This document shows, piece by piece, positions 13,279 to 25,200 of a stretch of 64,000 bases of DNA (position 1 is the stretch's first letter; every line of letters begins with the position of its first letter). The position numbers were made by a program, and so were the translations under genes. The DNA lies in assembly GCA_025267735.1 (NCBI GenBank), contig CM046301.1, positions 11,468,190 to 11,532,189 on the forward strand, read 5' to 3'. The notes under the pieces were generated by a model, which made no database searches, was not told the DNA's origin, and worked only from the letters and a program-made list of their open reading frames with translations. The DNA is from Mactra quadrangularis (Eukaryota > Mollusca > Bivalvia > Venerida > Mactridae).

Positions 13279-16200
13279 GTATCCTTTTTCTAAAAACAAC
13301 CAATTTATTACATATTTTCTTTATTATATGCATGTACGTGTATGTAACATATATTGAAATTTTGTCCTTTTACCTCGTGATTAGTTCCTAAAACATAAAC
13401 CTATGTTCCTAAAGTTCTGATTGATAACATGCAATTAGGAACTTTAGTCAGTTATTTCCCCTTGTATACTCTTACAATAGGTAGGTCCAATAAGTTGGAT
13501 TACTCGGATTTTACCCTTACTTTTCAATGTCAGTTTGCCAAAATGAATCTTAAATAACTTTTTTGTAAATCATTATATTTGTTTGAAATTCAAGCTAAGT
13601 ATTTTTTGGGTAAAGAACTATCTTAATTTCATCACTTCTGAAAATATTTTTGTTAACAAGAAAGATATTAGATGAAATATTTTGTTATCCTTACATAAGA
13701 ATTCTATGATAAAATCCGAGGATTCCAACTGTAAGGACCTACTTACTAATTGGATTACTTCAGATTTTATCAGGGAAAGATAACTGACTAAAGTCCCTAA
13801 TTTAGGCGCAGCAAAACAATCTCGTCGTATTCTATTTACTGTAGTGAAACAGTCTTCAATTAAATTTGCGTTTTATGTTTTGTTCAATTCAACAAGTTAT
13901 TTAAGAACATATACGTCAGAAAATGACTGTAAATGCATATCATGGTTTCATAAATGATGTACGGGGAATAATGTGGATTTAGAGTCCTGAAACAAGCATC
14001 TTTACTTAACTTTTAAGTTATAACTTTAAGAATATAAGACTTTGAATTAAATAAAATGAATGCATTTCTACATTCAACTCTAAGAGCTGAATCATCATTT
14101 GGCAATTGGCATGGGTAATCTGATAGCGTTTATTTCATCTTTGAATTGGGCACAAAAAGCAAAAATTTGCAGCAAAGAACATATGCATCGCCAGAGAGCA
14201 TGTCTTAAAACAAATGGTATTGATTGCAGGGCATCAAACTACATGTATGGCATGTCACTCTAAAGTTATGATTAGTTGAAGCTTCAGTAATGATTGAAAG
14301 TATCTCTAGGCGATGAAAACACTTTCTTTACACGTGTATGCTACAATTTTATCACTTTATGTCCTGATAATTTGTTAAAACTTTGTAATGCTCGTTGAAA
14401 AACTTGAAGACAGTCGTTTATCTTAAGTATGGATCTTCACATTGCCTTGAACAATCGATTTTAGATCTTCAAGAATTTTGCAATATTTCATTATTCATAA
14501 ACTCTACCACTACTTGTGATAAAAGCAATTAAGATGCCATTGTTTCTTCGCTCTTTTGGTGCCAAGCTTAAAGTAAAAATCTTGAGAAGTTAAACAAATC
14601 GCAACGCGCATGCGCGAATGAAAATTCCGTCTTCTAGGAACTATTTTTTCTAAATGTCAAAAGCTTAATATATTTGTCATTTGATATTTCTGGTGAAGAA
14701 ATGTCGCTCTTGTTATTTTCTAGCGATGAAAATGATACGCAAGACTTGCTTTGACAATGAAACTGGGAGAAACATCCTTATACATAGAACAAGTTCTTCG
14801 TCGAATATTCATAATGCCACCCTTGGGACGACATCATCATATTTATTGCATGCTCTAAGATATAGTTATCCGTCTTACATTTGAAAAAGTTAATTTGTTG
14901 ATTTCCTCAAGGAGTTGACATTTTCTTTCGGCGAGTATTAGATGGCATTATAATTACGGCATAGTTTTGGACAAATGACTGGGTTCCACGAACTGAGCAA
15001 TAAATTGGATTAAAATATTGGCTTAAAGGCTATCAAAGAACCATACGCTTTGAATATAATGGGTTTTCTTGCATAACATGAGCTAATTTGTCTTCAAATT
15101 CCTAATAACAGCAAAACAGTCATCAGATTTGCCTGAATGGGTTTGTTATGCTGCAAACGTACTATCAGCCGGTGCCGTATATCTGCACATTTGTCCCTAA
15201 GCACCCCTTAAGCTTATCTTAATTGTATACTCACATTAATCAACAAACGATTTGTATATCATTGTTCTTTTAAGAGAAAATCACAACAAAACCTTTTCAA
15301 AACAAACGCTACGTTCGGATCGATCGGACGATCAAACTATCCTCGTGTTTCTGGCTCTTGACATCTATTGAGTGTTCTGAAAGCCATCGAAGACGCTTAA
15401 AACCCCATTCTAGCAAGTGTTTGAGTGATCATTAGTATCCCATTTCATTAGACGTGTCTAAAAACCCTTATCGTGAAGAAATAAGCTATTAAGAAAATTG
15501 TTTAATAACCGTTAGGATTCATCGATGAGACTTGAGATATCCCAATTGTCAATTCGTCATGTGACATTCAAAATGGCGGCTGGTACGCTCGCGCTTGAAT
15601 TCTACGATCACGTGACATTTGTGAACTTTGCAATTTATCACAAAACGATGATCAGCGTTCAAGAATTGGTAAATGGCGATTAAACATTTATACAAGCGAT
15701 GATTTTCTGTAAAACGTAATCAATATGTTTGTCTTTTGCTAAAGTTTCGCATTTTAATAAGATGTCTTTGACGGATCTACAAGCGGTCGAAGAAGATACT
15801 TCACGATGTTTGTTTATGGGGTTTCATTATGAAACGAGTACCATGGATTGTCACGTCTCGTCGATATAATCGTCTTGCAGGAGGTTTTCAAATATTTACC
15901 AATGTGTTAAAGAAACAATCTCTTATGGAATCAATCTTTGTTTGTCTCACTGAGGCTCATTCATTTCAATACAATTGAAAATATCTTTTAGATGTTCGCA
16001 CTAAGGTACAAGATGGCAATTAGTAGTTGTTGAAACTAGTTTTTACAACATTGAGGAGTTTGATTGTGTTTTCATTCATTTCCTTTTGGTAAACTTGAAG
16101 AAACTTGGTGACTGTTGAATGTACTGGTGATCGTTCACGTTTTATTTCTATTGATCCGACCCGAACAAATGTTTCTGTCTTGTTACATTTCTGTGTGGGT

Positions 16201-19200
16201 TTGATGGAAATTGTTCTGAATGTATATGTACTTGTACTTTTCTACAAACTGATTCTCGAGGTACCACAAACATTTCCGTACTTATAACATAAGTAGGAAT
16301 GCTTATACAAGTATATTTGACTTTTCTGTCACTTTGTAAGTTTTAAATTGGTTTGATAATATAATAATATCATTTATATGATAAGGAGAGAATAACACAC
16401 TGTTTTTCCTTCTAAGCCGACTTTTTATCTCCTTGATCTAGTGTGCCGCTATTTAGCATTTTTAAAGGCGACTCATTTATGTTTTTTGACAAATTACACA
16501 AATGCGCACTAAATTATGCAAAATAACATAGTTGCTGATTTAAAATAATTCTTTTCACATGGTATTTACCATTTTATATACATCCGTAAATTCTATACCA
16601 CATTCTTTCCCAAATGGAAAAAATCTCTCTTGTGCTCTCATTCTATGTATAAAGACTTCAATGTCTCTGAAATTTAATAGATTCTGTTAAGCATGACACA
16701 AAACTAAATCATTGGCCAACAGAAATTTAGCAATATATAAATGTCATGTACATGTAGAATTTAAATATTAAGATTGTTGATGTAGGAAATTCACAAAACA
16801 AATTATGTATAAAATTTTACTTGCATTGATGTTATCCTTTTTATATGCCTGTCCTCGCAGTGTGAATACTTATTTGTCAAATTATTGTGTAAAGTATCAT
16901 TACTCCCATGAAAATGTTACAATCTATTATATACTTGTTTAATAATTTTATTGCGTTATTGAACAACTGCCTTTCTTCAAGTGTTAAGGATAATTTAAAT
17001 GGCACTGTATTTTTATAACTGTTCATTTACTTATTTGTTCATTGTAAATCAAATGCATGGTTGAAAGTTTTCAGTATTAATACTAATTTCAGTATTTGAG
17101 AATAAATTACTCTATGTAATTAGTATGAAATCTGTTTATTTCAGTATCTCTAAGTAGCTTCTCAGTATTTTTAGACTTTTTATCTTCCATCAATGCCAAT
17201 GTCGTTTGTTTCCATTTATTTCCTTAACTCCTTAGTTCAGACTGACACATTGACACCAATGCATCTACGTAAAGCCAAGTTAATGTTCTTCTATGTACGA
17301 TATCCAAGTTCAGCAATTCTTAAGGTCTATTTTCCTGATGTACAATTTAACAAGAACAATACAGCACAGCTTGTAAAATGGTTCAGCAACTTCAGGTAGG
17401 TCTATTTTTACATTTACTTTCCATTTGTTTTAAAGCCAGAGTACGGAGTTGTAAAACCATTGGCGACCGACACGGTTTCGATTCAAAAGCATCCTACATA
17501 CACACATGTACATTATATGTATACATTGTTTTTAGAGTTTTTAACTCGGAACCGTACCTATGTATAAAAATTGACAACATACCATATAAATAGTTTCATA
17601 TAAATCTATATTAACATACAATATAAATTATACTGACTATTTACAAGTATTTATAGGGAAATTTTCTTCTCAATTTTAGCCTCTGGGACTCGATTAAAAT
17701 TGCATGATTTTGCAATAATCAAGGTGGTCTTATTAGCGGAATTTTACTGTATTATTTACTTTTAAAGGACACTACTTTAATTTGAGCTTCCTCTTTGTTG
17801 GTTTTATTCAGTTAATTTTTTCATTGTAAATGAACAAAGCTGCATATATATTTTCTCAATATGACCTTCAAGAGTCTGCAAAGAACTGAAAAATCTAAAT
17901 GTCATCACTACTCCATTTAGTTCAAATCGTACGACGTATGGAAACCTTGCCTGGTTTTCAGTTCTGGCAATTTTCGTTGAACAAAACGATACCTGTATCA
18001 ACAAGTGAGGACACATGGTTCATTCGCTTTGCATCATCACGAGAAACAAACAGTCAATAATCTAAGGTGTTCTTACTAGGTTAATGGTCACCCTATTTTG
18101 TTACTGTTTGTCTTAGCAAATGCTTAGTATTCAGTATTATTGTCTGAAAATTTCACACAATGAAATACCTTGGCGCCTTGGAGACTTTCTTGTACTGAAA
18201 CTGTCGAAGCCTTAACATCTTGATGTGCCTAAGTGCAAAGATGAACAAAGGTGTAGTCGTGTTAAGATTCCGTATTATATATACATCCTTCAATTCTTTT
18301 GTTCTGCGATGGAAAGTTGATAAAAAATATAAACTTTTGACACTATGATCGTAATTCTGCGAGTGCACATAGAGGAGTGGGGGTCAAATCTTGATTAAGA
18401 TTTTTGTTACCATAGCAACCACGTCATAGGTGTTAGTGTGTTGTATTGTTTACTAGATACGACGACTTGTTTTCATCTTGAAGTTGTTTATTCATTATTT
18501 GAACTGTGGTAATATGACTATATTTGTAGCATAAAAGATGTCGGCTATACATTACTTCTTAATATTGATGATTTAAAGAACCAAAATACACATTTTTTCA
18601 TCGCCCACGTATGTAAGATGCTTGAATAAAAACACGCATTTTTCATTGCCACACTCGTGGCATTGGTTAACCTCTTTAAGCTTCAACATTCGGTTCTCGC
18701 ACATCACCACACATGTCAAATCTGTTAAATGCGATGTTTGCTTTTCAAGCTCACCACCCCGAGACGATCACACATCTGTAAAGCGTAATTCTGTCCGAGG
18801 AACCCTCGACCAATTGACATTTTTGCTTTACGATTTGTGAACATGGCATTTAAAACGGGAGAAATTATTGTAAGTTAAGTAGAGAATGTTTTCTCCAAAT
18901 GAAAGCTTTATAATTACTAGTAATTATGTATTTAACATAAAGATTTCAATCATGGTACACTTCTGGTCAGAAATTGACTCCATGAAAAGGTCAAATATGA
19001 TAATTCATCAAGGCACATGGAAAGTTGGAGAAAGTAGTATTATTTATTAAACTTTCAATGGCTGGTATAACTGTCATCGTATCGGTCTATTACAAACGAT
19101 GGGTTTCAAAATTTCTGGTGAACTGAATGAATTAATTTCGACCAATATATGTACTCATGAAACTATCATAGTAATTGGACTTGACAACATACAATCTAAA

Positions 19201-22200
19201 AGTGAATGAAGGAAAGGCAATGAATATTTTATTGATCATGCAGACCACAAGTAAATATACTATAATTAAAGCTTATTTATGTAACATTGCTTGAATCATA
19301 TGTTGATTAAAGCAATTTATGCCGAGTTTTTTTGTTGGGTTTAACGCCATAGCGACACATAGGTCATATAACATCGGTCAGTCAATCTACTCACTTATGG
19401 AAAGGCTAAATCTCTGGATTTAGCTGTTAACCAACTACTAAGCACATACTTTCGTCAGTGACTGACAACTGTCCTACATAATTAAAAATCATTGGTAGGA
19501 GGGAGAATGGCCGTAGATATAATTTCATGACCAAGCTCCACGAAAGTATGCCCCGCCTATGCCGAGTTTAAACTTGGCTCAGATGACGCTTGATTTCTTT
19601 TATTCTTGGGTAAATGTAAGTCGGTTTATCTTTATAACCGGACTATGTCCTAAGTGCACTTTGTATCGTAAGAAGCCAATTTATATAGATTCAAAGTCAA
19701 TTTCTCTTAACAGTATGTTTTTTTCATAAAGCTATGAAATATGCATTACAAATAACACAGTAAAATTACATTGGGCGATTGGTTTCGTATGTATTTCTTT
19801 AAGTTATTCCAAAAAATTCGAGCCATACTTTATCAGATAAAAAGTTGCGAATTTCTGATTTTAGCCTCAAATGTAATATTAAAGTGTCTATCTTTGCGAT
19901 CAAGGAACGCCGATTCCGTGTTTGCAACATTTTATTTGACAGTATGCGACAATCTGTTGGATAACGCTTGCTGTACTTATGTGTCTCCATGATAGAAGGA
20001 AATTTTTACGTATCAGTCTGTCACGTGATACACAAAAAACTGAAAACTCATTTAAAACGTTAATAAACGAGTTTTATATAACAGCCGCGAGAGGGCGCTA
20101 TGAATGATGATTACTTTTCACACAAGGAAGTGGCCATTAAGATTGGATAAAACACCAACGACTGCACGACTCGTCACTCCTAGTCTCCACGAGTCCACAG
20201 CAGACGTATTTTCGTTTCGAATTTCTTTCGACAAAATGGTCGTACAAAACACCAATAGTTGCTTTCTACCAGAAAATTGATATTTCTTTTCACGCCATCT
20301 TGGTCGTTTAATGACTAAGTATAACACATTCTTCTTGCGAGTGTTAACAGTTATTGTCAAAAGATCGTCATATCGTTTTTAAGTGGAAATTATTGTCTTG
20401 ACTCGTATCGTCTGCTCCGACTCTCAATGGCGCGAAAAAGAAGTGTTTTCGTTCTTCTAGTCATTGACTTTTTGTCAAGTTGTTAAAACCTCTTCAATCC
20501 CAATATAGCGCGTGCTCCGTCAAGTGTACAGAGCTAATTCATTGTAGTATCATCTTGACGATTGTCTAAATTTTGGCAGACGATGTGTGCATTGCAGTAG
20601 TTAGAATGAATTTTAGTTACAAAATATAAGGTATCAGTCTTTTTTGGAACTAAACTGTTTGAAACATGCATTGAAAATTCACGCAATGCCTAGGGACAAT
20701 ACTTAGTAACAGAACAAATTTGTATCAGCACGATTCCTTAATTTGTCCAAAATTTAGTCTACAGACTGGATCACGTGACATTTATACGATGTCGTCTGAT
20801 TCATGTCTTCAAAAGTAACTCACTGACAGTCACTTCCTTTTATGTCAGTAAAAACCGCACCGTGTTATTCTCACGAAGGTATTTCTGTTTCATAAATGTC
20901 GCAGATACATCGTGCCAAATTGCGCTCCAAGTTTTTCGTCTGTATCAACATTGTTCTTACCAAGCAGACGAAAGTCAAATCAATCGCGCGCCAAGAATTC
21001 GTTCGGTAGATATATATTTAATATTGCTTATTTAACCATATTGGCACCAGGCCATTACCTAGTCTTGTACAGACGTGGTGAATAAGATGTCTATAAATTT
21101 TCTAAGAGCTTAATTATAGACATACCAGAATGACAAGATTCTTCGATGAATTCAATGTTTGTCGTCTGCTACCTGAGATCGTTAATCAATCCAATTGAAC
21201 GCGCCCGACTCTGACCACTTAAGGAAAACAACGACTATGAAATAGGGGCCGATCAGAAAATTCTAGAAATCTTCATAGGCTCTTACTTCTTACAATTTTT
21301 CAGGCCATTCTTCTTAAATATCAATGTTCAAACTTAACAGCAGCGTTTTCGTTCCATACGTATTTGTTTATTACAAAAACTATGTATTTATCACGTTTTA
21401 ATCTAAATTTCATTTCTTTATTCAATAGAAATTCTGTACTTAATGGTCGGCCCACGGAAACCTAAGCGAATCATGCATACTTTTCTTGCCAGGAAATGAA
21501 CCGAAAGGAAAATTAAATCTTAATCGTTAAACGTTTGCCAATGGTATTAACTAACACGCGCCATAAGATTGTCTCGTGACGGTTAACCAAATCTCGCGAT
21601 ATTTTAAGCTTCTAATGAGCCTGCTTTATAGAAATTTTGTCGATATCTTTAATAATCCTTGGATGAAAGTAAATAGCAACAGTTTGCCGAGGGAATACTC
21701 GGCTAATAATTACCAAGACGGCTTGTTATAGTAAACAATCCTTTGTATGCATATGATTCGAAGAGTTTAGTAACATTAATAAGAAATGAAAAGAGTAAAC
21801 ACAAGAATTAGAACAGCTTGTTAAGCAATGTGGAAATTGGAGAATTTAATTTCAACAAAGAACATAATCAAGTTAATTTATCATTCAGGTGTCAGAGATA
21901 GGATCAGGGAAGAAATGCAAATATTAATATGAAATTTCATATTTTGATATCCTTAAAATGAGTTAGAACTTGAGACACACTCAGTTTGGGATGTTGGGAG
22001 GGCTATCCACTATCACTGAGACATCGTAGCTATAATAGCATAATGGGCTTGAATATGATGACACCCATAGGATAAGGGCTCGATTTAATCACCTTGAAAC
22101 CATTTTGTAAATTTTCCACTTTGGGCTGTGATACATGATATATGTACATTATCATATTAATCGTTTCTGCAATTGGGTCAAAATGTATTACTTTGTCAAC

Positions 22201-25200
22201 CCATTGTGTAAGTCTATACGTGAAGCCCCGGCTGGGTCCGTCTGCCATTGAATGCACCAGATAAATTAAAGAAAAAATTGAGTGTTTCCGTTACAAAATG
22301 AATGAGTTTCAGTGACATTTCTAACGGACAGTAAAAAGTGGCATAAAATGAATTATCTCTAAGTCAAAGTTTTTGACCTTTTAATTTCAAAAGGATTCGT
22401 TGCTTTGAATGTAAAGAGTATACATTTGTATAGGAATTGGCATAAATGGGCATTCTTTAAAAAATGAGGTTTAATCTTATAATTTCGAAAGCATTTTAAA
22501 TCAGTATAAAGTGTTATAGTTATTTAGGCGTGTAACAATGTAATAATTGGTAAGACTTCGATGTTACTGAATTAGCCATTGTTTTATGTCATCAACATTT
22601 CAGAAATGAAAATGAGTTTTGAGCATGTGGTCTCTTCTATATTTTTATGTATGTATAAAGCTCAGATTGTACAATCTTTCAAATTAGGCGTGAAGTCTGA
22701 TTCGATTGTGATTTGATTTTATGGTTGAATTTGGTTAACACCGGCACAAGATGATGTATACTATAATCATTATCATACTCTATAGTCTTTTATTTATACA
22801 TTTTTAAATATCACCTAATTCCCACACAGTATTATACCGTTTGTATTATGAATGAGCCTATTTTTTAAATCTGAATTCCTGCTGCGTAGTATAAACAATG
22901 GTGGGGGAAAGTAATAAATATGACATTTAACAACGCCTTTGTTTTAGATTTCCCTGTGTTTATTTGAGTCTAGAGTTCTCATTGTTTCGTTTCTTTCTCA
23001 TGTGAAAAACTAATTTATTTACAATATGTAATCACATTTGTTGAAAGGTTTTGGTCTTTGAATGCGGTTGGTATCATATAAATTATTGTCCTGTAGACGT
23101 TGTTTGACAGTTATTAAATTGGATCCGGCTATAATAATAATAATACTGATGCTAATGTATGTATAATTGAAAAAGAAAACAAACCCCATGATGTGAGCGT
23201 GAGTTGAAAAACTAACAAAGAAACCTCGAGTATTGTTACTCAATTTATATGTATTGGTTGATATGTGTCTACGTATTACTTGTAAAAATTGACTTGCGAA
23301 AAATACAATTTAAATATAATTTGCATGCATTGAATATGTTAAAAGTAGTATTGTTACGGAGTATAATAATGTACTCGTATTTATCACCCTCAGGTCAAAT
23401 TGCACAAACTAAACTTGTTTCACATTTCTATTGAATATAATGTGAAGAAACTCGAGTAATAGTTTGTATCTGTGATTTAATACTCACAGTTGACTATGAT
23501 ATGGTATCAAATGTTGTTAAAGAGAGTTGTTTGAACTTATCATTTAACCGACTATATAAGGTTATGTAGATGGGCCATTGCAAAACTACACTAACCGTAG
23601 ATAAGAAAGAATGTAGGCTAGTTTTGTTCTGACCCATTAATATTCATATAATTAGAATTTTCGTATAATCAGAATGACCATATAATTAATGTGGTTATAT
23701 AATAGAACTGGCCATATAATAAGATTGGTTATATAATTTGGTTGGTAATATAATCTGGATAGTCATATAATCTAGATAGTCATATAACAAATACTTCATT
23801 TAACCAGCGTTTTATATAATCGGGGTGTTAATGTAATCGTGTTGGCCATGTAACCGGGATGTTGTATTATTGGGGTGTCTATACGAGTATAACCGTAAAG
23901 GCCAAATTATTGCGAAAGTCATAATATCAGAAATGACATATAAATGATATGGTCATAATGCCGAGTTCAACTGTATACGTAAATTGGATAATTTATGATA
24001 TGATATATATTTTCAGGGAGTTTTACTACATACAAATGGAGAAATATGCTAGACAGGCCATAGCAGAGGGATGTAAACATGCTGAAGAATTAGTTGTTAC
24101 CACTGATTCAGAATTATATAGAGTACTTAATCTACATTATAACAGAAACAATCAAATTGATGTGAGTTTATGCTTTATTATTGATTTTATTACATGCATT
24201 GTCATTTGTATGTTTTGTGTGACTGTACACATCGGGGAATGTATCAGGATTAGGCCTAAGGTTTAATATTTGGGACATTAGAATGTTTGCTTTTGTAATG
24301 GCTGCTAAGATCAAACAATAAAACTTAGGAATTTGAGTAATTAAAATTTTGAGTTTTCGCCCTTTGCAATTACATCAAAATCAACACGATTGTCCAAAAA
24401 TACAATTTTGTTTTTAAATCCTTTTATGGATGGCAAATCAACAAGTGAATCTCTAATTAACCCATTTCATGTATATAAACATATATATAAATCTATAACT
24501 GGTAATATAATATATTATATTATAATCTTGACACAAATATTGTTCAAATATAAATGTGAGATCAATAAAGAATGATAATATTTTAAATTCTAAGCGACAA
24601 AATAATCAGTAAAGAATTACACAGTGACACGATAAACTCGAAACATTCAAAATATGAAGCATAAACAGAAGGTCCCCAATTTTACTTGATTAGATTACTG
24701 TACGTGGTCCAAAAGCAACATAGATAATTTAAAAGTCCTGAAATTAAAGAGATTTAATGTTGTGAAGGCTGGGTTATGAATGCTGTAATACGAGCATAAG
24801 GTAAAAAAAAGTAAACTACATTTTTTTCAGTTTGAACAATAATAACTGCGATAATATCGTTAGCAACAAAGCAATTGTTTCGTGACTTTCAATTATTTAT
24901 ATACATACAATACTTTTAATCTTTTCGCTTCCTTCACATTCGTATAAATCATGAAACAACTGTTATTATTGTATGTAAGTGGCTTTGGTTATTGAACTTA
25001 CAGTTTAAATTATATTGAAACGCTTAGAGACATTGGTATGTGTCTCCGTATATTGAGTTTTTTTTTTCATTTACACATTCAATATTTTGGCTTAACACAT
25101 GGGCAGATATTACAACCACTTTAATTGATTAAATGGCAGTTCTAAGTAGAATCAACAAGTCATTTTATGCTTGTGCTTTCATTGACGTCTTTGTGTTACA

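Larger units (their letters stand above)
17396..24016 (+). other. Prox intron 2 (6.6 kb)
   Basis: A GT-AG intron with donor GTAGGT and acceptor TTTTCAG. It contains a pogo-like MITE fragment (17661-17749), an RFX-type X-box (18406-18419), a truncated SINE with target-site duplication (19330-19557), a dense candidate regulatory block (about 20.0-21.2 kb) and a degenerate ATATAATC-type repeat close to exon 3 (23640-23900). No additional exon or antisense gene is evident; the short ORFs seen here lack recognisable domains. Confidence 0.85.
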
